Shown: one piece after another, positions 31,640 through 45,600 of the stretch | How the letters are laid out: the number at the start of each line of letters is the position of its first letter | Numbering within the stretch: position 1 is the first letter of the stretch | NCBI RefSeq assembly: GCF_921293095.1 | Contig: NC_060253.1 | Span: 97,853,073 to 97,917,072 of the forward strand | Length of the DNA: 64,000 nucleotides | Direction of reading: 5' to 3' | Source of the DNA: Ischnura elegans | Lineage: Eukaryota; Arthropoda; Insecta; Odonata; Coenagrionidae | Notes under the pieces: model-generated | What the model was told of the DNA's origin: nothing | The model's input: only the letters and a program-made list of their open reading frames with translations | The model's database searches: none | Position numbers and translations under genes: made by a program

Positions 31640-34235
31640 CAAATAAAAAATCCATATAACAATTTTAATCTTCATCTCTTCTACAACACGAAATTATTGA
31701 GTTTATTACGATATTTACAAAAATATGATGCTGAACACATAATTTTGCCTTTGGAAGTCAACATTGGCAGTGGAGCAAAGTAAATTAGATGGGAAAAATT
31801 TTGAATTGGCACCCGCTTCATTCGTTGGAAACACCTTATCTGGACGCATCACTTTTACTCGACCTGTCTGTCTTCGCGACGTATTCATTTAAAACTTTGG
31901 CTGACATTTTGTCATTTTCAGCGTGTATACATCCGACTCTTGTCAGAATTTGCCTTCATCTCTAAACTATAAATTTTACCCCAGTTTTTTCTTTGATGAA
32001 ATATTTTTGAACTTGAGATACAGGAAAATGTTGACATAGAGTCATTTGACATACTATGACAGTTTAAATGTAATAACCTTAATTATAAGCGAGCCAATTG
32101 TTGAAAAACAGGGATATTACCTGTTGGGAGGGTAGTGATTTTTCCTATTAACGTTACTAATTTTGAAATAAACGCCGTCGACGGTTAATAGTTTTCTCGT
32201 GGATAAAGGCCGAAATCAGATGTAGCCACATTTGTGTTTTTTTGGGGGAAAAATTGAAATTTCATGTTTACTCGCCATTTCCTCTTTTCCTCATGCTATT
32301 CTGCCTTCAACTGAAAATCGATGGTGGACTTTGCTATACGGTTCACTGTTCTCAGTTCGAAAGAACCAGCCCTTACCTCCCGGCCCCTGAGCTCGGGATG
32401 GTGGACTCTTTGGATTAGTCGAAGTCAACCGAGTAGCGTACTGCTCCGTAGCCTATATCCCTCCGCCACCCAGAATTGTTGCATGCCTTTGCACTGTAAA
32501 GAACTCGCCTTCCTATCCTATGGGCCTGAGTGATTTGTGCACGTGGCACAGAAATATTGATTCTAAGCTCGTACGCTTCCGTAGACATCTTGATCTCCAG
32601 AGTGGCCGAATTTTTAGCGATTACTAGCTGATAAGATCTCGTTTTATTTTCATTAGGCTATAATTTTTTCTTGGCCTTTAATTAACGTTTCAACTTTTTC
32701 TGTTCGCCCATTGAACATCTTCATACTTAATTTAGTGAAAATGTCAGAGCTCGGATCTCTATCACAAGTCAAAATCCATGTTAAACACAGTGATTTTAGT
32801 TTTTTTTTTGGAAGTACCTATTAATCCATAATGCTACATGAGTATTATTATCGAATTTCTACCAAAGTCAAGTATTTTGTTAAAGATAAAACGAAATCAA
32901 TTTTGAAAAATCCATGTCCCATCATACTGACCTCTGAGCCAGGTTTTTTTTTGCTACTTTTGATTTGACATTAAAATACTGCTCGACCCATGCTATTTTT
33001 TGCTGGTTTTATACTTAAATTTAAGTATTTTCTTTATACTAAGCACAAGAAAAACTGAAATTAATAAAATAGACTTGACAAGCAAGATATTTAACTGCGA
33101 TAATTTGCATCCATTATTTTTACTCAAGGGTTTTCTGATCCGGATAAATTATTTAATCTTTCGTAAAACTTTCAATAGTCTTGATAAAAAATTGAAGTAT
33201 TTTACAGTTATATATTTCTTTTAATACACATTGTGTTATAAAGGCAGCATTATCCTCTAATACGGTTCTCTGCATTCAATATGTGTCTTGAGATAAAAAA
33301 AATGACTTTGGAATACATAATGTATATTTTCAACGTAAAGCAATATCATCCTTTAGTACATTATGGAATATTATGATAGCTTTTTCGCTGCATGTCTTTC
33401 TTTCGTTCCGCTTTATTGATAAAATTTCGAATTGGCTTCAATTGGTGAGAGTGAATTTCTGTGTAAAAATACTTCCCCATTACCATAGGGTTTGATCCTC
33501 AATAAATCCCCTTTTTAGCTCAGTAGAATAACGGGACAACGAAAAGACGGTTTTCTCAGGGTCGGAAAATTCAAAACGACGAATAACCGAGATTTTCCCC
33601 GCCCTTGTGGTTTTGGCGATTAAGATTTTTTGGGGGGGTTGGTCTTGTTTACAAGGGCTGTGGATGATACGATAGTCTGTATAACTGCTTTACTGCCTTA
33701 AGGAGAACGTTAAGCCGAAATGCCTTGCTTTCGAGGGCGAGGAGGAGGCTCCAAATCCCTTGCAGGTCGAATTCGTAATCGTCCACCCGCATGCAAATGG
33801 AGCCTTGGGTTCCGCCCACGGCGGGGAGATGAATGGGAGAGGAGTCGGGGGAATTTCGTCCTTCTTTTTTTTTGAGAAAGAAGGGAAATTACGGCGAAGG
33901 ACGAAAGGCGTCGTTCCTTTCGTGCTCAGCGGCTTTGTCGGATTATGCAATCGCCTGTTGATGGTAACTGAATGCGGGACGCGAACAGGTTTCCGTTGGG
34001 GTTCCGCGGTTTTAAGTGTGAACGAGGAAGAACGGAAGCTAATCTGAGTAAGAAATTAAGTTCGGTGGATGTGAAAATATTTGTATCATCCAGTAGGATT
34101 TCTTCTGGTGAATCACTATCAAAGATACTTCATTACTGAAAATGTTTGGTGGAAAAAAAATCGGAGTTGAAAATTAACTTCGCGCACTACACTCTTATAC
34201 TTTGTTCCCGACCAAAGTTACATTAATATTATGTT
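31640..34235. other. No supportable gene
   Basis: Mostly AT-rich. A GC-richer stretch at 33690-34050 is open on both strands (86 aa minus, 95 aa plus) but contains the simple run TTCTTTTTTTTTGAG and no recognisable domain. Confidence 0.4.
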
Positions 34236-34240
34236 ATTAT

Positions 34241-34389
34241 GACACAGTCGATACCTCCACTGTACAAACGCTCAACAATCGCCCACCGAATCAAGTCCGC
34301 TCAGCTAGTAGCCCTAGTAGTAGTAGATGAGCGGATTTGATTCGGTGGGCGATTGTTGAGCGTTTGTGCAGTGGAAGTATCGTAGTGTC
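34241..34389. repeat. Hairpin with 62-base near-perfect arms
   Basis: Arms 34241-34303 and 34328-34389 pair with only a handful of mismatches around a loop of about 24 bases rich in TAG. The outer ends read GACAC...GTGTC. It could be a foldback MITE or a transcribed long hairpin. Confidence 0.85.
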
Positions 34390-35579
34390 ACTCCAATGCC
34401 CCTTGAAACGACATAGGTATTGCTCGGGAATAAAGTATTTGTATAGAATGCGCAATGTGAATTTTCATTTCCTATTCAGCGATTCCACAAAGTAAAGCCG
34501 CGAACGAAAAACGGTGGAAAAATATCAGGTGGTTTTTCAGTTTTTGCTGGCTCTCCCATATTTGTTCGTTGAAAGCCAGTAAAATTTAAATTTTTTGAAA
34601 TTTCATTTTTGTAGTATCATGTTACCATGAAATACAATCCCATGAGCTTAGCAAGTCTGAAATGATATGCATTGTAATTATCGAATGGAAGGTAAACCTA
34701 GCACAGGAGATGATAGAGAAATTTCTTTGATAAAATTACGAATGCATAACGCTTGTATTTTCACTTGCGTAAGAAGCCATACAACGCCTGTATGCACATT
34801 TTTATATGTATTTTTTGTTGTAATATAGTGCGATTATACGATTTAAAGAAAAGTATAGAAAAAAATAAAAGACGTTCAATTTTTAACCGATTAAAAGTCC
34901 TCTTGCTTATCTCTCCTCTGGTTATTCGCCTCCAATGTTTTTGCAGGCCAATTCCGCTCACATGATCTTTAGAAATGAATGTATTTTAGTGCGTGTGATT
35001 CCTCTGATTTTTGCAAACGTTTGGATACCAAGGAAATGTTTCCATTTCCATTTTTTAAATTTATTTTTTGAGATCCAACGGGAATCATACCATCTATATC
35101 TACATGTTATTTGCATGTGAGGCTGAAGCTAAAGAACACAAACTGCAGAGATGGGAACGATTGAATAAACGTACCTCGTGCGTATAATGAAAATATCGCT
35201 GCTTTAGGGACAACAAGAATATTGAATACTGTGTGTATTTTCTATGAATAGATAGGGTAGGGGGTTGGAACTTTGTGTAATAACTGAGAGTTAAGCCAGG
35301 AGCTCAATATCGAGCGGAATATTTTTTTGTCCAGAAGCGTTGGCACGGTGGCAATAGGGTGAGTTTGTTTGTAGCGTACGAGATGCGGGTAACTACAGCG
35401 GAGATTGAAGAAGGATGTGGGTAAAGAGAAAGGTGTACGAGGGAATGACTGATGTAATAGGTGAAGAGAGGAAACTGCCTATGGGCGTAAGGAGGCGACA
35501 GAGTAAGTTGTACCAAAAAGCATGTCCCTACTTAGTGTTTAGATGATGAAAGCTATGATAGAATGGTATACGTAGCAAA

Positions 35580-35690
35580 TTGTATAAGAGAAGAAATATT
35601 TCACTATAAAAAGGTTAGCGGATAGGAAAGCGGAATAGAAAGCCGTGTCAGACCAATGTTAGAATTGTTGAATTACGATGATGATTCTGT
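35580..35690 (+). pseudogene. LINE 3' tail (same family as 11733-12108)
   Basis: AAGGTTAGCGGATAGGAAAG, then a run ending ACCAATGTTAGAATTGTTGA and ATGATGAT, align with 12025-12105 of the better copy. Only the last 35 or so codons and the tail remain, with stops. Confidence 0.6.
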
Positions 35691-36059
35691 AAATACGGAA
35701 GGTATATGAGAGAAATGTATAAGAAAGGTAAGATATAGCGGATTAATCGGTGGAAAAAGTGATATTACTCGAATCATATTTCAGCTAAATTTCGAAAATT
35801 TGAATTTTATATTTTGTGTGAAATATTCCTTAGAGCATTTGTACAGACAGCCGTCTTCTAAATAAATGTAGATTTTCTTACACTTTCTGAATAAAATTAT
35901 GCACTCTCTTTTCATAGACTTTCCTCGAATGTTGATTAACTTGGTCTGAGATTTTAATATTTTTTCATTGGCAGTCTGTCCTTATTTTATATTCAGGCCT
36001 CTAGGAGTATCTAGTGTTTTTTATGCGTTCCTTTATTTTAAATTCATTATAATATCCTA

Positions 36060-36330
36060 TTGTGAGACATATTCGTGGCTTCTCTGTGCTGTTTTATTTG
36101 GGTGGGCGCACAGAAATAGACTTCGCGTCGTCGCTCTCTCGACTACCTGCGGGTTCGCGTCCTTCTATTGGGCCCACACACGAGTTGAGTGAGGCCCTTT
36201 TGAGCTCTCGGCTGGCGGAGACACTCTTAGTGGAGAACTCTCTCGTCACCGGCCACAATGAACTCCCGTCCGACCGGGACAAGCTCGAGTGAGCTCTTAT
36301 GTGGGCGGAAGAGAACGGACCCACGGGGAG
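36060..36330. other. GC-rich block open on both strands
   Basis: Plus frame 36062-36292 and minus frame 36094-36324 overlap almost fully. Neither shows a recognised domain, and no splice context settles the strand. Confidence 0.25.
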
Positions 36331-36483
36331 ATAAAATCCAGCGCAGTCGACGTCCGGCCTGAATAATTATTATTCACGTTTTTGCAGAGCCTTCATCTGC
36401 GGGGGAGGGGAGTGGGAGGACGAAATTGACTTCGTATTGTAATATCGGAGTCTTATATTCAGTTCGTTATCATTGTTGAGTTC

Positions 36484-36970
36484 TGACAAGGAGAGTTCCT
36501 ATAGTGTCACCACCAGATCTCGTTAAAATTTTGCTACGTAATAGTAAATAGATATCCACGAGGTGCAGTTTTTGTTTCAGCCGCAAACGCTTAATACTTC
36601 TCGAGATATTTGCGACGGAAAGTAAGAAGGCCCAAAAGGAAAGAAAATAACGCCTAAATGTATGCAAGCCACACGACACGCACGCACAATATATGTAGGT
36701 ACATCCGCATATATATGAATAACTCTAGGTGTTTCGTTTTACTTACGCAAATATCTTATATGTACCCCGTTGCTAGGTTGTAGAGCACTTACGGTGTATT
36801 TTTATGCTCGCATTCATAACTTTAGGCGTTTTATTTTAATTACGCAAATATCTCGAAAAGTATCGAGCATTGGCGGCTGAAACAAAAACTGCGCTTGTGG
36901 GTATCCATTTCCTGTCACCTTACAAAATTTGAACGAGATCTGGTGGTGAAAATCAGGGGACTTCCTTGTG
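36484..36970. repeat. Foldback element with about 130-base arms
   Basis: 36484-36617 and 36842-36970 are inverted copies: the left arm carries CACCACCAGATCTCGTT and CTCGAGATATTTGCG, and the right arm their reverse complements. A third partial copy (TACTTACGCAAATATCTTA at 36741-36759) lies in the spacer in direct orientation to the right arm. No target duplication established. Confidence 0.8.
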
Positions 36971-36974
36971 AGAA

Positions 36975-39900
36975 GTGCGTAGGTAAATTTACTTTACTTA
37001 TCTATCAGTGGTATAATTATTAAAAAATGCGGATATTTAAGAACACTAGAGTTCGCGAAATTTGTTGGCCGACAAAATAATCTTCATAATTTTCAATCAA
37101 ATCTGACGGCTGTCATTATCTGTGTTTGAATACACCTCCATATTCACCCTCATTATTCATAATATTCATGTTTAGTAATTAAATACCAGTGTGTACATAC
37201 TTTATGCTATTTTAAATGTATGAATGCTGTAAAAGTTTTAATTAAACTAAGTATGCGAGTTTTTCCGTAACTTTTCTAAGCGTTTAAGTTTGCTTTGTGC
37301 CACTTGAAAAGGTGTGTCGCGAGTATAATATTATTTACTCGTCCCTCCATTGAAGTTAAGCCCCGGGGCCTTTATAGGCTAATTTACGCCACCTCCAGCT
37401 GTGGAGGGTAACAGCTGGCAGCAGCTCCATGAAGAGGTAACAGGTTGCAAACTTCTCTGCTATCCAACTTTCGGGAGTTTTGGTAGCGGAGTTGTCCGAG
37501 TCACATCGCCTTCAGCATAAACCTTTGCTTTGGATTCATTTCGTTGTGTTATGAATTTCATGGTGGGATACGACGTGAGATAGAGGTGGTTAGTTTTTCT
37601 CATGTCTCCCAAGGATATACTGATTTAAGAGTTTATATGGTTATTATTTAATAAAATTTCATCAGCCGTAGGTATGTTTGAGATACTTCGTGGGCTTATT
37701 TAACGCAAGAATAAGGTTTAAAAATTAATTTTCCGTGAACTTTATGAGCTAGTTTTCGATAATTCATTTATAAAAATGGATTGATCGCATCTCGATCATT
37801 GACATTAGATGGAGTATCTTCGTTATATCGTGCGGAAGAGATTCAAATTTCGGCTGTAATAGAAATATTTGGGCCGGTTTTGTCTGTAGTTGGTCCTTGT
37901 TAAAATTTGGCCGAATGTGAAAACTAAAATTGACGATTTCCTCCATTTTAGGCCAATTGTTTAGCTGACCATTGTTTTAAAATAATTTCCCTTACTTTGA
38001 CTATCTTTTAAGTTCAAGTTGTGGCTGTTTATTTCATGAGTAATGCGAAAAGATATAACAGCGGCTTAAGAAGTACGATATATGTGATTTAAGGTGAACT
38101 AATTTGGGGAAAATCATCTTTTTTGAATTGAATACGCGTAATTTCCAAAACTTCAAATATATTGTGGCCGAGGTTGCAGTTCATAGTGACCTCTTGAGGA
38201 ATATAACAATTGATTTTTATTGATATTCCTCGTTAACTCATTTTTGAAGTTGCTTAGAATACCTATACAACTCTGAGTGTTCGATTGAAAGTTTAACTGC
38301 AAGTTCTTTTATTCGTTTTACTAGGAGGTGTATAGTCCCGAGAACAGAGTGTTACTGTAAACTCCTACCATAATTGTTCTTATATTTTAGCTTTAAAATA
38401 GCATAAATTATGCGTAGGCTCAGGTGGTATCAATGCTGTTGTGTACTATATCTCAATGAGAAAATAGTACACCAAACGAATATATTAGATGAAATTTAGT
38501 TACTACAGTATTGATTATAGAAATTTTATGCTCCTCTATTTTTTTACAGTTTTGTTTCAATTATTTCGAAGAAAATCTGATTTTCAATGTAGCCGAACAG
38601 CAGACGAAATGCAAGGGCGATTCAACGTCAATCATTCAAGAGGAAATTGGATCTGGGTCGTATATTCTGGTATTTTTTGTTTGAATGTAATTAATTTTCA
38701 CGTTCATCACGTGATGGGATAATCCAAACTGCTGGTGCTACGTATGGTTTTGATTTGAGTGACAAGAGTACAACCATCACATTGCTCACGCTGGATTTGC
38801 CTTTTTCCTTGATTAAATTAAATTGAAATGTATCATTATCCTTGATTTAGTAATGATGAAAATCCGAATCGAGTGGAATTAGGAGGATTTATAATGGAAT
38901 ATTTAACCTAATGAGAAACACAGAAATTAAAACTAAATACGCATTCATATTATAAATAAACTCATATTTAAGGATACCTACTCGACTTTACAAATTGTTC
39001 GGTACGGGAGGACATTTTTATGCTAGGTAAATTCGTCACTATGCAGATGTTCGAATTCATCAAATTTTAATCTAATTGACTCGAGGCAGCCATAGTTAGA
39101 CGGTTCATAATATTTTAGTGCCATACGATTTTAATTAATTGAAATCTACAGAGTTCGTTGTAGAAGCGTAGAATATATACTTATGTATTCTCAAAGTCAA
39201 TTGCGACCATGGCCCATTAGAGAAAATTTCGCATTCTTGATAAAACGTTTCCGGAATCATTTTTTCCTCTTGCAGAATCATAAGTATTATTTTTTTAATA
39301 GAATAAAAATTTAATAGAAACTTGCCATTTTCATTTATTCGTATCGAACATTTCACCTGTTTCTTTTAAAAATTTGGTTCCCTTGCTTAAGATTTTAGAT
39401 TAATATCTATCATTAATTGCTTTAAAACTTTGCGCAGTTCCGATAAATTTTTGTATAATAGTGAGATTTGATGAAGTGCATTAAAATATTGAAATAAAAT
39501 AATCATAAGGAATAATTGTTAGAATTAATCCATAATTGAAATTGATGAAGACTTAAGATATTTTTATTTTACAATTGATATGTACTATATTATATTCATG
39601 ATGCACAAAAAATTACTGGGGTTGAACTTTACTCCGTGAAAAATTATCTTTTCGCTTTGTAGCGGATTTTTCGAGGAGGAGAATGGATAACTCTTGCTTC
39701 AAAATAAAAGTACGTCTTATTGTCACATTGCGGCTGTACGTTATTCCACCGATTCTCAAAAAATCAATTTGAAGCTGCTTCTTGCTGAGAGTCATGTATT
39801 CCATCCGTCGGACAGCTACCATTCTATGCGGTACGCCCACGCGACATAAGGATCCATTCCTACGACCCAAGGCCGTTTCTCATCCACCTTTCATCGCTAC

Positions 39901-40670
39901 GAGTGTGAGTGTTGTCCCGTATCCTATTTCATTTGCGTCTTGACCAGGAATGGGGAGGAATAATGACGCTTTCAGATCGGACGCCGTGGCGGGGATTGGT
40001 AAAAAGTCGCCCGAGGACATTTCAGAATTAATTATTCCTCAAGGGGCTGTCATGTGCCGTGAAATTATGTCTGGAAGTGCCTAATTTTATCTTTTTATTC
40101 CCTTTCAAAGGTCAGGTTCAAAAATACCGGCTGGAATGAATGGTCGGTTAGTACATTGAAAGGCTTTGAAAGTGAGCCGACTTCACCCCGGATTCTTTAC
40201 GTTGCCCGGGCCGACCCCCTTGCCTTTTCAGCCATTTCCTTTCCATTTTGTATCGTGTTTAAATTGAGTATGCTATCTATTTGGAGCATAGCTTTAAATA
40301 AAGGGGTGGAGAGCTTCGGTGGATCAATTGACCTTTTGTATGAATTTCCTTTAACTACATCGCACCGTGGAATTCATTACGCGCAATTCGTGAAAAGGGA
40401 TTTTTTTCATTGCATGCTTGGGCGTCAAAAATATAATTTTATGATTTATTTAATATTAATCATATTTTACTCTCATCCTCAAAAGTTTCATTTCTTTCAG
40501 GATGGCAGAAAGTGTTCGGGGCCGTTATAATGAATGCTTTTCGCTCTTATCTATTTTGTCTCTGAGGATGTATTGTATTTGACAGTGAATTCAGTTGGAA
40601 TTTTCAACCGTTCTGATTATTATCAAACATCAAAGAACGGCACACATGCGTTGGCTTTAATATTAAATGT
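36975..40670. other. No supportable gene
   Basis: AT-rich with short open frames only. The minus frame 39613-39870 (85 aa) is basic but matches nothing I know. Confidence 0.4.
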
Positions 40671-40689
40671 ATTCCTTCCTTAATTTCAG

Positions 40690-40839
40690 ATCCCTTTGGT
40701 GACTACGGCCTCGCGTTTATTTCGTGAATTAGCTTTAACAAGCGTGACTCTTAAAACGGGCCACATTCGCAGGAAAATACCGGTCGCTAGCTGTAACAAG
40801 CTGCAATTGAAGAGAAAGACTGGGAAATTCCGATTCAAG
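40690..40839 (+). other. Candidate exon, 50 codons
   Basis: An acceptor CTTCCTTAATTTCAG is followed by 150 bases open in phase 0 (IPLVTTASRLFRELALTSVT...) and a donor TTCAAG|GTAACA. The minus strand is also open here (40686-41039), which weakens the case. The acceptor plus the first 30 or so bases recur at 42409-42448. Confidence 0.3.
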
Positions 40840-41599
40840 GTAACATAAATATTTGGAAGGCGTTTTTGACGAAAAAGTTTTTTTTTAGTTGTATGTGTAT
40901 GAAGTATAGGCCCAAAAGTCCATAATTCTATCTGGAATAAAAAGCGTCCATTTCGTGAGAGCTTGAAACTTAAGTATTTAGCTCGATAAAGAGGCAAACG
41001 AACTTGGGCATTATTGGTAAGGTATAATATTTCTTGCAAGATTAATTCTTCAATTTCAAGACCGTTTTTATTTTAATGTCGGAAATAAATATCGATCAAT
41101 CCAAGCGCCCTCTCCGTTCAATTTACATCGATCGCTGTAGAGAACGCTTTAACTGAGCTGACCATCTTGTACTTGTAATGAATGAATAATGAGTTTAATT
41201 TATTTTTGTATCCATTATTTTACTTGCTGAGTAAATCCTTTAATTTTGCCTGCCATAGGTTTAATTAAAACACTCCGTAAATTTTACATTCGTGACCCCT
41301 GAATGCCTTAGTGAGCTATAATAAGAATTCAACGAGGTAGGTAATATCCTTCGATAGCAATCTTGTCACTCATTCGAGGTGCCACATAACGCAGTTGGTC
41401 GTTGAAATATCTTTTATCTTCTTGAGTGCTAACTCTCACTTACTTGGTAGTATGAGTTGAATACACTGAGGGAAATTGAAATATTAAGTTTTCTCTCCGA
41501 GTGGAAATTTGCCGTCTCTAGGCCGTATAGGCCTTGTGCCCGTTAATTATTATGATTATTAACTTTTTTTTAATATTGATAATTATTAAAATTATATGC

Positions 41600-41645
41600 A
41601 CTATTCGGCTTAGGAGGAGAGGGTTCCAGGTTCAAGTCCTGTTGT
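41600..41645 (+). repeat. Possible tRNA-derived repeat
   Basis: A box B-like GGTTCAAGTCCTG is preceded by a GGAGGAGAGGGTTCC stretch. No clear box A or tail is seen. Confidence 0.3.
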
Positions 41646-42424
41646 ACTTTTAGAAACTCTCATCGGAAAACCCTCGCGATGTGCTCTTTTTAACATTCCG
41701 CTGAGGAGTGAGACTTCCTTTCCCCGAGTTAGTAAAGTTTACCGACGCGGGTAACATGACGTAGTGCTCTATCCTAGCCTCGCTAAGCAGCTTCGAATTA
41801 AAGCACCGAGTGATGGCATAGGAAAGTTCTTCTAGAAGGCTTTTTAAATCATGATTATGGCATGGAATAGAGTAGGTCTTGTGAAAATGATGGATTTACT
41901 ATTTTTGTTTCGGAAAACATTGAGTTGCAGTCGCTCTTAGTAAAATTTCCTATAGTAAATTTTCCGAAAATATTCATTTAAAATATATGACCAGTATGAA
42001 AAAGAGAGAAAAAATATTTTCCGACGGATCAATAGTGGGTATAGTAATTTTTTTACCAGACCTGCACTCATAAATACCAAGATAATCAATGCTTGTGTTG
42101 AATTTGATGAGGTATTTTATTATATTTTGTGTTTATTTATTTTTCCCTTCATTAAACAGTTGATCGCTCATCTCATCATCTTTGCTTTTTTATATGCGGT
42201 AAAAATAAACCTGAAAGCAAAAAAAAAACAAGGATCATCCCTACGCTTTGTTGCGTAGAAGCCTTTCTGTGCGGGATGGCCCCTTGAAGCTGCTGCGATC
42301 TAGGGAAGGATAATACGATGGTGCGTTTTCCATCAATGCGCGTACCAGGAGCGGCCTCCTCGCCATCCCTCGCCCCTTCCAATTACAGTGAGGTCGGTCT
42401 AGTCCTCTCCTTCCTTAATTTCAG

Positions 42425-42661
42425 ATCCCTTTGGTGACTGCGGCCTCACGTTCTCTCCGACGCAGGGAGATGGTTGGGGCACCGCGGTATATCGCCGTCT
42501 ATCGACCGAAATTTTCGCTCAGTCCTCTTTTCCTGGAAGAGACTCCCTACGTGTTGTACCGTAGATATAATTTTTCGATAAAAATCTATGAGACTCTCGG
42601 TTTTAATGCAATTCACCACCAGGGAAAAAACGAGATGGGTCGCGCAGGGGTTGTGAAATGA
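42425..42661 (+). other. Open frame behind a duplicated splice acceptor
   Basis: The frame begins right after CTTCCTTAATTTCAG (IPLVTAASRSLRRREMVGAP) and runs to a stop at 42659-42661, giving about 78 codons. The first 10 codons match the candidate exon at 40690; the rest differs. Could be a last exon or chance. Confidence 0.25.
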
Positions 42662-42669
42662 GACCGAGA

Positions 42670-45600
42670 TAATTCGCGTCCGCAGTATCTTCCGAGACTA
42701 AAACAAGCAATCGATGAGGACATTGAACCGAGATGCCAAATATTGGATACCTGTCACGATGAGATTGAGGTGTCTACAAGGCAAGGAATATCACTCGATT
42801 CACGTTGATGACTGAAGTTCGCGTCAAGCCTTTTCGGCGAGTACCTTGTTAGTCGATAAAACCGGAAATCTAGAGAAATAGATTCCTAAGTTGTGTATAA
42901 TATTCTGGGAGCCATTTTGTGGACCTTTGCTTGAGGGTGACTAATCACCAGCATTCAGCATACAATATGCGTCTTTCGCGTTTCATGGATATAAATAAAT
43001 AGTAAAATGATGCGTACACGTTTGTTTTAGTGGTGTGATCTACCACTGATTGTAAGCATGCATCGCTCTGTACAACTTGAGACTATGAATACACTTACGT
43101 AGAGAGCTAAAATTTATAGACAGCTTCTAATGAAAAATTCTACCAATGACAGGTTTGAATCAAATCGTCCACCGTGAAGAAATTATACTCAAAAATCCTT
43201 AAAAACTCATCATTGTATTTTTAATAGAAAGTTACGGAAGGGACAAATTATATATTTGTTTGAAATACATTTTACCGATGGGAAGAAAGCGAAAATGGTT
43301 CCTATGAGAAGGGCTGCTGTCATTAAATTCTTCAATAGCTGGCGTCAAGTATTCATTAATCGTGCGGATAACCTGTTAAGTGCTGTAAATTAGATGCCTT
43401 GTTGCCAATTAGAAATTTCGAACTGCTTACTTAATAATGCGCAAACCATTAGCATCTGGAGCTAATGGAGAAATTGAGTTGGTAATTAGGTTGAGCGTTA
43501 TTGGTTCTATCGATGCAGAGGTACGGGAGACGGGGGATGTCATATAATTGACGGAGTTTCTCCTTGAGTTACGCACTCATTCCTTGCCGATAAGGCAGGG
43601 AAACAGATTGAGTGTTTACTTCGTGTGTTTTCATTCCACCATAGACGCAAAAGCTTTGTAGGTAGTCCACGCAAGATTAAAATGGAGGCGTAAGGAATGA
43701 TATATCGCTATTAATCTTACTGAAATGGATGAGTCAAAAGATATTTATTTTTTAGGCGAATGGATATTGCTGATCGAAAAATTTCTCTTATAATCTTTCA
43801 GTAATATGTTTTAGAGTTGATCACGTTCCATCAAAATAGAAGCAAACTGTTCCAGCTTTAAAGGATATGTGACTTTAAACTCAAGATACATAGCCAAATA
43901 GATAGAGGGAAAATAAAAATATGATGACTTACATATATACTGAAATCCTAGGAAATACCATTTTATTTACCGCAGGAATACCATCCAATTATCTCGTCTT
44001 GCTATGCAGTCTCACTAAATTTCCCGTTTTTCCGGGTATAGGATTTAGACATGCGTCATTTGAATAGGTTCTATCGATGCAAAGCACTTTGAATTAATGA
44101 AAGTGCCCATTGCTTCAATCAAAATTCACATCGATTCTGATTTTAGAGTCGATTATCATTTTTATTCTGGAGACGATTTAGATCCAGAAGATGGTGAAAC
44201 ACATCTCGTATTATCTGTTTATTTTTTGATCTGTCAGTTGTATTTTAATTATAGATTGTTTCTCTTGTGTAATTATGAGGGATAGTTATGTGCCCTGTTT
44301 TTGCATGAATTTCAAAAATAGGATAAAGTTGCCTTTAAGTTGGCCCGAGTAAAGTAAGATCAACGGCATTTTGGAAAAAAAATTAATTTTATGAAATTAA
44401 GGTATGTGTAAAGTAGGATATGTGAAGAGATTATTTAAAGAGTGCGGTAAGTTAATGATATTTAATGAAAATCTGGGAAGCTCTGCCTCAAACATACTAT
44501 TTAATCTACGTGCAGGAATGCTTGCTCTACGTTGAACGTGAGTGAGATGAGTTAATCTTCAAAGAATATTGGACCGGCTTGAAAAAATAACACTGAAACA
44601 AAAGGAACTTGCCCGTAAAGGCGGCGAAAAATATAATTTCCCTGTAGGAACTACCAAAGAGAGCAAATGAAGGCCCTTTTTTTTAAAGGCCTTCATGTAG
44701 GAGGAAAGAGTCGGTCAAAAGCCTAGAGAGGATAATTGGCTTAAGTTATGAAAGATTAAAATGAGCAGAACGATGAAACTTTGTGCTCAAGCTAAAATGC
44801 TTATTCGCTGGGGATGCATGGTTAAATATTTGTGCAGGGAAGGGCAGGAATTTCGGTGAAGGATGGAGTGGAGCCTTTGGGTCGAGTGTAGCGATTGGGA
44901 GTTGGTACGTTTCCATAAAGAGAATTGGATTAGGATTTAATGTAATCAGGATAACATGGTTAATCTGTGGAGTTTGTAATGTTTCACCTAGCAAGTAGTG
45001 CTGAAAAGTTTTCGCTGGTGGGAAATAAACAAAGTAGAAGGGTATACGGGTTGGGTTGCGGTTGGTTAAAATTCCCAAGCCCAAGCATTAATGTTGCTGT
45101 GAGAAAGCGAGTAATATTTTCGATATGGAGTTATGTATTTCTAGTTCAAACGCATCGCTCTTCCGAAAATCGAGGAGTGGTTGAGGGTAGATTTGTAGAT
45201 GGAGGGTAGATTTGTAACTGGAGAATGCACTCGCCATGGCAATTAATTTAGTGCAATAATCACCGTTCATCGCAGAGAAAAGCTTTTATGATCATTCAAT
45301 TCTAAATTAAAGGAATACACCAAGATATAATGAATCAATAAAAAGATGGTTTTTAATATTTATCATGTAGTTATAATGTTACGGTAAAATAATCTTGCAT
45401 TATTAGTTAAGAAAGGATCATCTAGAATTTCATAAGCACCAGCGTTGTACAATCCAAGAATTTAATATTCCAGGAGATAGTTAGAACATATTTAAACGGC
45501 ACTAATATTTTAAAGGAGAAAAAATCATCAAATGGCTAAGGAGTCGATGGAAGTAGGTTATTTAGAAGTATTTTGCCCCATAATATAGGGAAGAATTTTT

